11,815 nt of DNA from Bordetella parapertussis (GCA_945872285.1 CAMBZR010000088.1:1-11815); one strand, 5' to 3'. Numbered from the stretch's first letter, positions 1 to 6,995 are shown. The notes: generated by a model not told the origin, from the sequence alone. Translations and numbers: made by a program.

Positions 1-494
1 CGCACATTACGCACACCCATCGCTTTGCAAAGTTGCGGCAAGATAATCCCGGCAATTAAACCCCAACGCGCCTCCGTAATCGCAAAGACGGCATTGTCGG
101 CGGCCACCACAATGTCGCACACCGAGGCCAGACCCGTCCCGCCCCCAAAGCAGCCCCCTTGAATCAGCGCCACGGTTGGAAGGGGCAGCGCATCGAGTCG
201 GCGAATCGCTTCTCCGGTCAGGCGCGACACGCGCTCGTTTTCTTCGGGGCTTTTGGGGGCTACGCTTGAAATCCAGCCCAAGTCCGCACCCGCCTGAAAA
301 TGCTTACCATTGCCCTGCACCACGACCACACGTGCGCCGGGCAGTGAAGGCAACAAGTCTAAGGCCTGATGCAAGCCTTGAATCATGTCCTCGTTGTAAG
401 CGTTATTCACTGCTGGACGATTTAAAGTCACAGTGACTACCCCACGGGAGTCGACATCGCACAGCACGGCACCATGACCAAGTTCATTTGACAT
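1..494 (-). CDS. Enoyl-CoA hydratase/isomerase family protein (LiuC-like), 3' end outside window
   Basis: This is a crotonase-fold enzyme acting on acyl-CoA thioesters in the cytoplasm. The first 164 codons are visible, reading leftward from ATG at 494 with AGGAG at 501-505 as ribosome site; the C-terminal third is outside the window. Seen: an N-terminal strand ending TVTLNRP (21-27), the oxyanion-hole segment HFQAGADL (65-72), the second oxyanion glycines GGCFGGGTGL (113-122) followed by CDIVVAA, and TEARWGL (140-146). In the rat hydratase, catalytic glutamates follow the GGG motif and sit in the later segment. Here the first is Gly (G121) and only the second, E141, is kept. As I recall it, methylglutaconyl-CoA hydratases of the LiuC type have this pattern, with SEVRxGL at the second site. 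A role in leucine/isoprenoid catabolism is therefore possible but not proven. It is divergent from the Bug receptor gene across a 97-base gap. Family assignment is strong; the substrate is uncertain. Confidence 0.88.
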   Translation of the reverse strand, partial: MSNELGHGAVLCDVDSRGVVTVTLNRPAVNNAYNEDMIQGLHQALDLLPSLPGARVVVVQGNGKHFQAGADLGWISSVAPKSPEENERVSRLTGEAIRRLDALPLPTVALIQGGCFGGGTGLASVCDIVVAADNAVFAITEARWGLIAGIILPQLCKAMGVRNV

Positions 495-591
495 GAAAGA
501 CTCCTTTTGAGGGGATCATACCTTGACTCTAAAGTTCACTGTGCCGTACCATCAAACTAGTCTAAAAAACAAAATAGAAAAGTGAGACGCC
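495..591. promoter_or_regulatory. Divergent intergenic promoter region
   Basis: This 97-base AT-rich gap lies between two divergently read genes, so it must hold promoters for both. For the rightward gene, TTGACT at 523-528 followed after 18 bases by TACCAT at 547-552 is a plausible but imperfect sigma70 pair. For the leftward gene, TATGAT on the minus strand (515-520) is a good -10 match without a clear -35. These are consensus matches by eye only. Confidence 0.3.
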
Positions 592-1602
592 ATGAAGCGA
601 ACTACACCGAATCTTCACAGACGCGCTGTCTTGGTCAAAGCGAGTCAGGGCGCCCTTGCTCTTGTCTTGCCGTCACTGGCCACCAACTCAGCCTACGCAC
701 AGTCTGACTATCCTAGCCGGTCGATTCGCATGATCGTACCGTTTGCGCCAGGCTCTGCCACTGATATCTTGACGCGTCATCTTGAACAATCCATGTCGGC
801 TGCATTGGGACAAAAAATTGTTGTTGAAAATCGTGCTGGGGCAAATGGTGTTTTAGGGGCTCAAGTCGTCAAATCTGCTGCGCCCGATGGTTACACCTTT
901 TGTATGGGATCGACTTCATCGCATTCGATTGTGGCCGCGATACGCCCAAACTCAATGCCGTACGACATCGAGAAAGATTTTTCTCCTATTGGCTTGGCCG
1001 CGATGTCAGCAAATATTATTGCCATCCACCCCTCTGTGCCTGTCAAGAATATTCAAGAACTGATTGCCTACTCGAACACGCTGCCTAGCGGCTTAAGCTA
1101 TGCGTCTTCACCAGCGGGCTCTTCAAACAGCCTTGCGGGCGACATGTTGCGCACGAAAGGGGCCAAGCTCGTCAACATCCCCTACAACAATATCAGTCAA
1201 GGCATCACCGATGTTCTTGCCGGTCACGTGCCGGTTCTCATTTATACGGTCGCCTTGTTACCCTACATCCGCGATGGCCGCTTGCGAGGCATTGCGACGC
1301 TTTCTGAAAAGCGCCTTTCACAAGCGCCCGACTTGCCGACCGCAATCGAACAAGGCGTTCCAGGCATGTTGGCCAGCGCATGGTTCGGGCTGTTTGGGCC
1401 TGCACAACTACCGGCTAATATTTCTCAAAAGGTCAGTACCGCGCTCGAGCGAGCAATCGCCGACAAAACGATTTACGACAAACTCATCAATGCCGGTCTT
1501 GAGCCTCAGTACCTCGGTCCAAAACCCATGGCAGCGTTCGTCGCGCAAGACATCGCTCGCTGGAAGGAAGTCGTGGTGAAAGCAGGCGTTAAAACCGAGT
1601 AG
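592..1602 (+). CDS. Bug-family (TctC) periplasmic solute-binding receptor
   Basis: This is an exported carboxylate-binding protein of the Bug/tripartite tricarboxylate transporter receptor family, 336 residues, the usual family length. The N-terminus carries HRR at 9-11, then a hydrophobic stretch and an AYA cleavage site after residue 36, so the mature protein would start at Gln37. The Arg pair precedes a long hydrophobic run; Tat export is possible but the motif is not canonical. Family hallmarks seen: RSIRMIVPFAPGSATDIL (43-60) with the conserved ligand-binding Asp58, VENRAGANGVLGA (78-90), and PDGYTF shortly after. The start at 592 is preceded by GTGAG at 582-586. No tctA or tctB membrane genes accompany it here, as is common for the many orphan Bug genes of Bordetella and relatives. 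Ligand unknown; it may feed a transporter encoded elsewhere or act as a sensor. Confidence 0.93.
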   Translation: MKRTTPNLHRRAVLVKASQGALALVLPSLATNSAYAQSDYPSRSIRMIVPFAPGSATDILTRHLEQSMSAALGQKIVVENRAGANGVLGAQVVKSAAPDGYTFCMGSTSSHSIVAAIRPNSMPYDIEKDFSPIGLAAMSANIIAIHPSVPVKNIQELIAYSNTLPSGLSYASSPAGSSNSLAGDMLRTKGAKLVNIPYNNISQGITDVLAGHVPVLIYTVALLPYIRDGRLRGIATLSEKRLSQAPDLPTAIEQGVPGMLASAWFGLFGPAQLPANISQKVSTALERAIADKTIYDKLINAGLEPQYLGPKPMAAFVAQDIARWKEVVVKAGVKTE

Positions 1603-1639
1603 TGCAACGCTTACGACACCTCGATCAACTTCCTGCAAA

Positions 1640-1804
1640 CTAAGGTGCGGCACCGACATAGTTGACCGAGTTGTCGTTCAACAGATGCCGACCTTTTTGG
1701 GTCAGCCTGTCACGATACATGCGTGAGGATCGGGCGCGTTGGGCAGAGAAAATCAGCCAAGCGGGTATACAGCCCGAATGAATCGGGTGAAAGCCACTCA
1801 AAAT
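1640..1804 (-). pseudogene. Possible 3' remnant of a minus-strand gene
   Basis: The gap between the Bug and CMD-like genes (1603-1819) contains a minus-strand open stretch of 54 codons, ending with TAG at 1642-1640 and bounded upstream by a stop at 1807-1805. Its last 26 codons read like the tail of a real protein: MYRDRLTQKGRHLLNDNSV, then NYVGAAP and stop. An ATG at 1720 exists but has no ribosome site. The most economical reading is the surviving C-terminus of a deleted gene. I do not recognise the family. Otherwise the gap shows no clear terminator or promoter. Tentative. Confidence 0.3.
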
Positions 1805-1819
1805 CTACGGAGACCAGAC

Positions 1820-2569
1820 ATGAACGATCGACTTGAATTGCGCGCGCTCGGGCAAAGCAAACAACACGAGCTTTTTGGCGCTGCGCCCCCGGAAAGTGGT
1901 CATGCAGCGTTCGATCAATTTGAGCAAGAGTTTGTCTTTGGTCGAGTCTGGGCGCGACCGGGGCTCGACTTAACTTCGCGAATGATCGCCACACTTTCAG
2001 CGCTCTGTGTTGGCCGTCGCTTGTCTTCGTTAGAGCACTACATCGACGCGGCGCTGGATGCCGGCTTAAGCGCTCAAACCATTAACGAAATATTTATGCA
2101 GTGTGGCATCTATGCCGGATTTTCCACCACAACAAAAGACTGCTTGACGCTGTCACAACGCGTCTTTGACGCGCGTGGCGTCTCGCTGCCGGTCGCCGCA
2201 AGTCGCGACGATCCCTTAGCGCTCGTCTCTGAGCGCGGTCAAGAGGTGATGACAACGCTCCACGCAGAACGGCGACACGTCGGTTACGCGAACCCTGAGA
2301 ACACGATCGCCTCGGCGTTTTATCCAGACGTCGTGCAATTTTGCTACGGCGAGTTATGGAAGCGACCAGGCATGGAAATGCGCGAACGAGCCATCTGTGC
2401 GATTGCCTCATTCACCGCCTTAACCTTTTCAAGTCTGGTCACCAAGTTTTCAAAGGCGGGACTGAATTGCGGCCTCACTCAAACTGAGGTCGTCGAGGTT
2501 GTGATTCAAACCGGCCCTTACACTGGGCTTGCTCCGGTTCTGATGGGGCTTAGCGCACTCAGCGCGTAA
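1820..2569 (+). CDS. Carboxymuconolactone decarboxylase-like protein with two tandem CMD domains
   Basis: This is a cytoplasmic protein of the CMD/AhpD-like superfamily, whose members include 4-carboxymuconolactone decarboxylase of the protocatechuate branch and redox-active relatives. I place the start at ATG 1820, preceded by GGAGA at 1809-1813 with a 6-base spacer, giving 249 residues; an upstream in-frame TTG at 1739 has no such site. Two CMD-like repeats are visible. Domain 1 (about 39-115) has FGRVWARPGLDL, SRMIATLSALC, SSLEHYIDAALDAGLS and CGIYAGF. Domain 2 (about 175-245) has YGELWKRPGMEM, RAICAIASFTA, SLVTKFSKAGLNCGLT and TGPYTGLAPV. The conserved His of the family is present in domain 1 (H73) but has no counterpart in domain 2. 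No CxxC peroxidatic pair is seen, which argues against an AhpD-type peroxidase. The exact reaction is unknown. It is read in the same direction as the TRAP operon but is separated from it by 161 bases containing a likely promoter. Confidence 0.82.
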   Translation: MNDRLELRALGQSKQHELFGAAPPESGHAAFDQFEQEFVFGRVWARPGLDLTSRMIATLSALCVGRRLSSLEHYIDAALDAGLSAQTINEIFMQCGIYAGFSTTTKDCLTLSQRVFDARGVSLPVAASRDDPLALVSERGQEVMTTLHAERRHVGYANPENTIASAFYPDVVQFCYGELWKRPGMEMRERAICAIASFTALTFSSLVTKFSKAGLNCGLTQTEVVEVVIQTGPYTGLAPVLMGLSALSA

Positions 2570-2631
2570 CCTGGTGGAGTCGCAGAAATTACACGAACCT
2601 GACAAATAGCCCTCTCTAAGCTTAACGATAT

Positions 2632-2675
2632 TAGGGAATAACCCTAGCTCAGTCGAGCGCGCAGAGACTTATACT
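2632..2675 (+). promoter_or_regulatory. dctP promoter with upstream dyad operator
   Basis: TATACT at 2670-2675 is a five-of-six match to the sigma70 -10 element. The -35 position 17 bases upstream (2647-2652, GCTCAG) has no resemblance to TTGACA. Instead, a perfect inverted repeat TAGGG-AATAA-CCCTA occupies 2632-2646. With transcription starting near 2682, its centre (2639) would lie about 43 bases upstream, where class II activators bind. I infer an activator-dependent promoter. The regulator is not in the window and I do not name one. Confidence 0.45.
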
Positions 2676-2730
2676 TGCAAGTCATATTTTTAAATGCCAT
2701 AGGTTCATTTATTCCAGTGAGGAGACCTTC

Positions 2731-3867
2731 ATGAGTGAAATCAAGCCAGCAGTCAATGCGGTAAAAGCTCGCCGTAAATTTCTAACCGGCGCCACTGCAG
2801 CCGGCGCAGGCATGGCTACCTTGGGTTTCCCAATGGTATCCAATGCGCAAACGATCAACTTTCGCTTTCAATCAACATGGCCAGCCAAAGATATTTTTCA
2901 TGAGTACGCGCTAGACTACGCGAGCAAAGTGAACGCAATGTCTGGCGGCCGCCTTAAAATCGACGTGCTGCCTAGCGGCTCAGTCGTCGGCGCCTTCGGT
3001 CTACTTGATGCGGTATCAACTGGTACGCTCGATGGTGGTCATGGCGTGTTGGCCTATCACTACGGCAAAAGCGCAGCTCTGGCACTTTGGGGTTCTGGAC
3101 CTGCCTTCGGCATGGATCCCAATATGGTGCTCTCTTGGCATCAGTATGGCGGCGGCAAGCAGCTGCTTGAAAAAATCTACTCCGGTCTAAAAATGGATGT
3201 TGTGTCATTTGTTTCAGGGCCAATGCCGACTCAACCACTTGGCTGGTTTAAAAAGCCAATTACCAAAACTGAAGACTTCAAAGGACTTAAGTTCCGTACT
3301 GTTGGCCTGTCGATTGAAATCTTTAACGCAATGGGCGCATCTGTTCAAGCTTTAGGCGGTGCGGATATTGTGCCGGCAATGGATCGCGGCGTTCTGGATG
3401 CCGCCGAGTTCAATAATGCGACCTCAGATCGTCTTCTTGGCTTTGCTGACGTATCGAAAGTCTGCATGCTGCAAAGTTTTCACCAAAGCGCAGAGCAATT
3501 TGAAATCTTGTTCAACAAAAAGAAATTTGATGCACTGCCCGCTGATCTTAAGTCGATCATCACCGTCACAACTGAAGCCTGCTCGGCCGAAATGTCATGG
3601 AAAGCCGTCGATCGCTATTCAACCGACTTTATCAAATTACAAACTGAAGACAAGGTGCGTTTCTATCAAACGCCTAAGTCGGTTCTTGAAGACCAACTCA
3701 AGGCTTGGGATGTGATCATTGCCAAGAAATCGGCTGAAAATGCAGACTTCAAAGCTGTACTTGAATCACAACGTGAGTTTGCCCGCCGTGCAGGCCGGTG
3801 GCAGAACTTCACTAACGTCGACTACAAAATGGCATACGACCATTACTTCGCCGCTAAGAAATCTTAA
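2731..3867 (+). CDS. dctP: TRAP transporter substrate-binding protein, TakP/FcbT1-like
   Basis: This is the periplasmic ligand-capturing subunit of a TRAP transporter, 378 residues. Start ATG 2731 follows GAGGAG (2719-2724) at a 6-base spacing. A twin-arginine signal is clear: ARRKFLTGA at 13-21, a hydrophobic stretch, then SNA with cleavage after Ala39, so export in folded form through Tat is likely. The mature part opens with INFRFQSTWP. Mid-protein it has the family's GWFKKPI, then DFKGLKFRTVGL with the conserved ligand-carboxylate Arg (R189), and DAAEF (E226), where TakP relatives have Glu-Trp at the ligand/metal site. Phe227 replaces that Trp. The layout resembles TakP (2-oxo acids) and FcbT1 (aromatic acids) rather than classic C4-dicarboxylate DctP, so the ligand is probably an organic or keto acid. 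It is the first gene of the operon with dctQ, dctM and the RidA gene, and is followed by a strong hairpin terminator. Confidence 0.93.
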   Translation: MSEIKPAVNAVKARRKFLTGATAAGAGMATLGFPMVSNAQTINFRFQSTWPAKDIFHEYALDYASKVNAMSGGRLKIDVLPSGSVVGAFGLLDAVSTGTLDGGHGVLAYHYGKSAALALWGSGPAFGMDPNMVLSWHQYGGGKQLLEKIYSGLKMDVVSFVSGPMPTQPLGWFKKPITKTEDFKGLKFRTVGLSIEIFNAMGASVQALGGADIVPAMDRGVLDAAEFNNATSDRLLGFADVSKVCMLQSFHQSAEQFEILFNKKKFDALPADLKSIITVTTEACSAEMSWKAVDRYSTDFIKLQTEDKVRFYQTPKSVLEDQLKAWDVIIAKKSAENADFKAVLESQREFARRAGRWQNFTNVDYKMAYDHYFAAKKS

Positions 3868-3883
3868 GGTAGCGTAGTCGTCT

Positions 3884-3922
3884 AAAATAATCCGGGTGTT
3901 AATTCATCCGGATTATTTTTTT
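3884..3922 (+). terminator. Rho-independent terminator/attenuator between dctP and dctQ
   Basis: The arms AAAATAATCCGG (3884-3895) and CCGGATTATTTT (3908-3919) form a 12-bp perfect stem around a 12-base loop. T residues run from 3916 to 3922. The hairpin begins 17 bases after the dctP stop and ends 25 bases before the dctQ start. It should end most transcripts after dctP and let a fraction read through into the membrane subunit genes. This would give an excess of binding protein over permease. Confidence 0.88.
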
Positions 3923-3947
3923 GTAGCAAGCAAGAACAAAGTAGATT

Positions 3948-4631
3948 ATGAATTCTAAAAAAGACTTTAAAAAATTAACGCTGGTTGTCGATTCAATCAG
4001 TACCTTCGTTGGCAAGGGCTCGGGTTGGTTGATCATCTTACTGATGGTGATGGTGTGCATCGATGTATTCAGACGCTATATCTTGAACGCGCCCTCCGCA
4101 TGGATTGGTGAACTTTCGGTGATGTCCTACGGTGCCGTCATTATGTTGTCAGGCGCCTATACCCTCGCGCAAAATGGCCACGTGCGCGGCGACTTTTTAT
4201 ATGGCTCAATGAAGCCACGCACTCAAGCGACGTTCGATCTGATCCTGTACGTGACTTTTTTTCTGCCAGGTGTCACTGCACTTTGCTACGCGGGGTATAC
4301 CTTCGCAGCAGACTCATGGCGCATCGGCGAGCACACCACGCAAATAGCAAACGGTCCGCCGGTGTATCACTTTAAATCGTTGATTCCGATTGCAGGGGGA
4401 TTTTTGCTATTGCAAGGGTTTGTTGAGATGCTTCGCTGTGTGGTCTGCCTCAAAACAGGCGAGTGGCCAGAGCGCCTGAAAGACGCCGAAGAGATTGATG
4501 TGGTTGAGCAACAGCTCGCAGCGTCAATCTATGTAGACGAAGAATCAAAGAGCATGGCGATTGCACGTGCAAAAACAATTGATGAAGAGGCTCATCACCG
4601 CATTGGCGGCCTGAAAGGAGAAAAGCCATGA
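3948..4631 (+). CDS. dctQ: TRAP transporter small permease subunit
   Basis: This is the small integral membrane subunit of the TRAP transporter, 227 residues, which pairs with DctM in the cytoplasmic membrane. Four hydrophobic helices can be placed at about 26-44, 55-75, 96-117 and 144-164. The family signature after helix 2, NGHVRGDFLYG (76-86), corresponds to the usual G-HVRVD loop. After helix 4 there is a charged cytoplasmic tail of about 55 residues (173-227), rich in Glu/Lys; this is longer than the simplest DctQ proteins and is likely cytosolic. The ATG at 3948 has only a weak ribosome site, so translation initiation may be modest, in keeping with the hairpin just upstream. The stop codon overlaps the dctM start (ATGA, 4628-4631), indicating translational coupling and one-to-one subunit supply. 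Confidence 0.92.
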   Translation: MNSKKDFKKLTLVVDSISTFVGKGSGWLIILLMVMVCIDVFRRYILNAPSAWIGELSVMSYGAVIMLSGAYTLAQNGHVRGDFLYGSMKPRTQATFDLILYVTFFLPGVTALCYAGYTFAADSWRIGEHTTQIANGPPVYHFKSLIPIAGGFLLLQGFVEMLRCVVCLKTGEWPERLKDAEEIDVVEQQLAASIYVDEESKSMAIARAKTIDEEAHHRIGGLKGEKP

Positions 4632-6508
4632 GCGATCCTTATCTTGGCCTCTTAATGCTGTGTCTGATTGTTGTCGTCATTATGTTGGGGTTTCCAACCG
4701 CTTTTACCCTGATGGGTTTAGGCATGGCGTTTGGATTTTTTGCTTTTTATGACCCCAGTGATGTTTGGACCAATAATAAAATTTTTACCTTGATGGTGCA
4801 GCGAACATACGGGGGGATGACGAACGACACGCTCTTATCGATTCCACTCTTTGTATTGATGGGCTACGTCATGGAACGCGGCGCTTTAGTCGACAAGATG
4901 TTTCACAGCGTTCAGTTGGCCTTTCGTGGCATGCCTGCCTCGTTGGCGGTGGCCACCTTGGTGATTTGCACGTTTTGGGGTATCGCAAGCGGTCTGGTAG
5001 GTGCGGTGGTGGTGCTGATGGGCGTGATCGCGCTCAGGCCTATGCTGAATGCTGGCTATGATGTGCGTCTAGCCAGTGGGGTCATCACCGCCGGCGGTAC
5101 GCTCGGCATTTTGATTCCACCCTCGGTCATGATCATCGTTTACGCCGCGGTAGCCGGGCAATCTGTTGTCAAGCTGTATGCTGCTGCAATGTTGCCAGGA
5201 TTTTTTCTGGCGTTACTGTACCTGGTCTATGTGATCGGTTGGGCACTGCTTGATCCAAAGATCGCGCCAAAGCTGCCGCCCGAATTATTAAAAGTGCCAA
5301 TCCCGGCACCAGTGGCTTACTTACGCGATCATTACTCGCCCAATTTTCTACTCGCGACGTTCAAGGCTACGTTTTCCCCAGGAGCCATGCTTCAGGCGCC
5401 AGAGGGCGCGCGCATTACGTATGGAGGTGTTCTTAAAAATCTGATTTCGGCGCTGTTTCCGGCAATTATGACGATCGCGCTCATTGCTGGCACCTGGTGG
5501 TATGTGGTGATTCACCCCAAAGCCCAGTTCGATGACGCGCAAGCCGCACTGGTGATTGCCAAGCCGCTTCCAGGCCCCACAAGCCAAGCGCCGGCCAAGG
5601 CGCAAGAAGAGGTCTTGGTCGAAATTGGCGCTGAAAGCACCTCAAGTTCGCGGTCTTCGAGCAACAACAGTGGTGGCCTCATTGCTTTAGACGCAGACCC
5701 CGACAACGCAGATAGCCGACAAGCGGACGTGTACTCGCCACCGTCAGAGAACTTCTATCTGTACTTTTGGCTAACGAGCTTTTTAACGCTGTTCTTGCTC
5801 ATCAATTATTACCGTAAGTTAGGTGACGAGAAGTTTGAAATCCTAAAGCTCTTGGTTGAGTCCGTCATGCCCTTGGGCCTGTTAACCGTCCTTGTATTAG
5901 CGGTCATCTTGCTAGGCATTACGACCGCGACCGAGTCAGCGGCCATTGGCGCTGCGGGTGCTTTCTTGCTGGCTTGGTCATCGGGTTCGTTTACCTTTGA
6001 GCGTATGAAGCAGGCAGTGTTCTTAACCACAAAAACAACCTCGATGGTGTGTTGGTTGTTTGTAGGGTCAGCTTTGTTCTCGGCGGTTTTCGCTATTTTG
6101 GGTGGACAGCAAATCATCGAAAGCTGGGTGCTGGGGATGAACCTGTCGCCACTGCAATTTATGTTGCTTTCACAAGCGCTGATTTTTGTGTTGGGCTGGC
6201 CGCTTGAGTGGACAGAAATCATTGTGATTTTTGTGCCAATCTTTTTGCCGATGCTGTCGCACTTTAATATCGACCCGATTCTTTGGGGCACACTTGTATT
6301 CGTGAACTTGCAAGCGGCATTCTTATCACCGCCAGTCGCGATGTCAGCGTTTTATCTGAAAGGGGTCGCACCGCCGCATGTGACGCTGAATCAGATTTTT
6401 GCAGGCATGATGCCTTATATGTTTATCGTGATCATTTGCATGGCGATCATGTATGTGTGGCCGGGTATGACCTTGTGGCTACCCAAGTATCTTTATGGTG
6501 GAGGTTAA
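4628..6508 (+). CDS. dctM: TRAP transporter large permease subunit with enlarged central insert
   Basis: This is the ion-coupled transport subunit of the TRAP system, in the cytoplasmic membrane. AAGGAG at 4615-4620 gives the ATG at 4628 a good ribosome site inside the end of dctQ. Classic DctM signatures are seen: GGTLGILIPPSVMI near residue 156, and TTATESAAIGAAGAFLLA in the second half, equivalent to the usual PTEAAAVGA motif. The protein is 626 residues against roughly 430 for a standard DctM. The extra length lies between about residues 219 and 400. It contains a proline-bearing hydrophobic segment (271-295), a roughly 78-residue polar loop (298-375) with a Ser/Asn-rich stretch at 337-350, and a second hydrophobic segment (376-395). 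Long DctM proteins of this kind accompany FcbT-type systems, so this is likely a functional subfamily and not a fusion error. The RidA gene starts 7 bases after the stop. Confidence 0.92.
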   Translation: MSDPYLGLLMLCLIVVVIMLGFPTAFTLMGLGMAFGFFAFYDPSDVWTNNKIFTLMVQRTYGGMTNDTLLSIPLFVLMGYVMERGALVDKMFHSVQLAFRGMPASLAVATLVICTFWGIASGLVGAVVVLMGVIALRPMLNAGYDVRLASGVITAGGTLGILIPPSVMIIVYAAVAGQSVVKLYAAAMLPGFFLALLYLVYVIGWALLDPKIAPKLPPELLKVPIPAPVAYLRDHYSPNFLLATFKATFSPGAMLQAPEGARITYGGVLKNLISALFPAIMTIALIAGTWWYVVIHPKAQFDDAQAALVIAKPLPGPTSQAPAKAQEEVLVEIGAESTSSSRSSSNNSGGLIALDADPDNADSRQADVYSPPSENFYLYFWLTSFLTLFLLINYYRKLGDEKFEILKLLVESVMPLGLLTVLVLAVILLGITTATESAAIGAAGAFLLAWSSGSFTFERMKQAVFLTTKTTSMVCWLFVGSALFSAVFAILGGQQIIESWVLGMNLSPLQFMLLSQALIFVLGWPLEWTEIIVIFVPIFLPMLSHFNIDPILWGTLVFVNLQAAFLSPPVAMSAFYLKGVAPPHVTLNQIFAGMMPYMFIVIICMAIMYVWPGMTLWLPKYLYGGG

Positions 6509-6515
6509 AACCAAT

Positions 6516-6983
6516 ATGTCAGCAGAAGCCAAACTTAAAGAGCTGGGGCTGCAATTGCCCACGCCCCCGGTTCCCGTCGCAAGTTATTTGCCCTGGCGCA
6601 GAGCCGGGCAGTTGCTATATCTGTCGGGTCAAGGCCCGCGCGATGACGCAGGCAAGATTAGTATCGGGCGCTTAGGGCGCGACTGCTCGGTTGAGCGCGG
6701 CTACGCCGATGCGCGCCGTGTTGGGTTGCAAATACTCGCGACTATCCGCGCGGCAGTCGGCTCGCTTGACCACGTCGAGGCGGTCATCAAACTGTTAGGC
6801 ATGGTCAACGCCGAGCCCGACTTTGGCGATCAGCCCAAGGTGATTAACGGCTGTTCTGATGTGCTGATCGAGGTGCTGGGTGAGCGCGGCAAGCATGCCC
6901 GCTCGGCGGTTGGCATGGGCTCACTACCTAACGCAATGACGGTTGAGGTTGAGGTGATTATCTTGATAAAAGAGGGTCACTGA
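6516..6983 (+). CDS. RidA/YjgF/UK114 family protein
   Basis: This is a small cytoplasmic protein of the RidA superfamily, whose best-known members hydrolyse reactive enamines/imines formed by PLP enzymes. I choose ATG 6516 (155 residues): GGAGG at 6500-6504 lies upstream at an 11-base spacing, slightly long. The ATG at 6495, which overlaps the dctM end, would place a long unconserved extension before the typical opening. Seen: KELGLQLPTPP at the N-terminus, LLYLSGQGPRD (33-43), the variable helix, KLLGMVNAEPDF (92-103), and near the C-terminus HARSAVGMGSLP (127-138) followed by VEVEVI (143-148). Arg129 matches the Arg (R105 in E. coli RidA) needed for deaminase activity, and Glu residues follow in the expected strand, so it may be catalytically competent. 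Its place as the last gene of the TRAP operon suggests the imported compound, or a product of it, passes through imine/enamine chemistry. Confidence 0.92.
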   Translation: MSAEAKLKELGLQLPTPPVPVASYLPWRRAGQLLYLSGQGPRDDAGKISIGRLGRDCSVERGYADARRVGLQILATIRAAVGSLDHVEAVIKLLGMVNAEPDFGDQPKVINGCSDVLIEVLGERGKHARSAVGMGSLPNAMTVEVEVIILIKEGH

Positions 6984-6995
6984 CAAGCACGCGTT

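Noticed and set aside
176..436. Plus-strand open frame of 86 codons at the left edge
   Set aside because: The opposite strand encodes the crotonase with intact motifs across the same bases; the plus-strand product has no plausible domain.
1100..1579. Open frame of 159 codons on the plus strand inside the Bug gene
   Set aside because: It is a shifted-frame shadow of the clear Bug family protein, with low-complexity Ser/Arg/Pro composition and no family features.
1689..1704. GACC-T5-GGGTC hairpin as terminator of the Bug gene
   Set aside because: The stem is only four or five base pairs, the T run is in the loop and not after the stem, and it lies nearly 90 bases past the stop.
1739..1819. 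Longer N-terminus of the CMD-like protein from TTG 1739
   Set aside because: The added 27 residues show no family similarity and the TTG has no ribosome site, whereas ATG 1820 has GGAGA at ideal spacing.
1710..1994. Minus-strand open frame overlapping the 5' end of the CMD-like gene
   Set aside because: It overlaps a well-supported gene, has no ribosome site, and is in a different frame from the possible remnant at 1640-1804.
5809..6291. Open frame of 160 codons on the minus strand inside dctM
   Set aside because: It lies wholly within the dctM coding region, has no ribosome site or recognisable domain, and its composition is the mirror of hydrophobic codons on the other strand.
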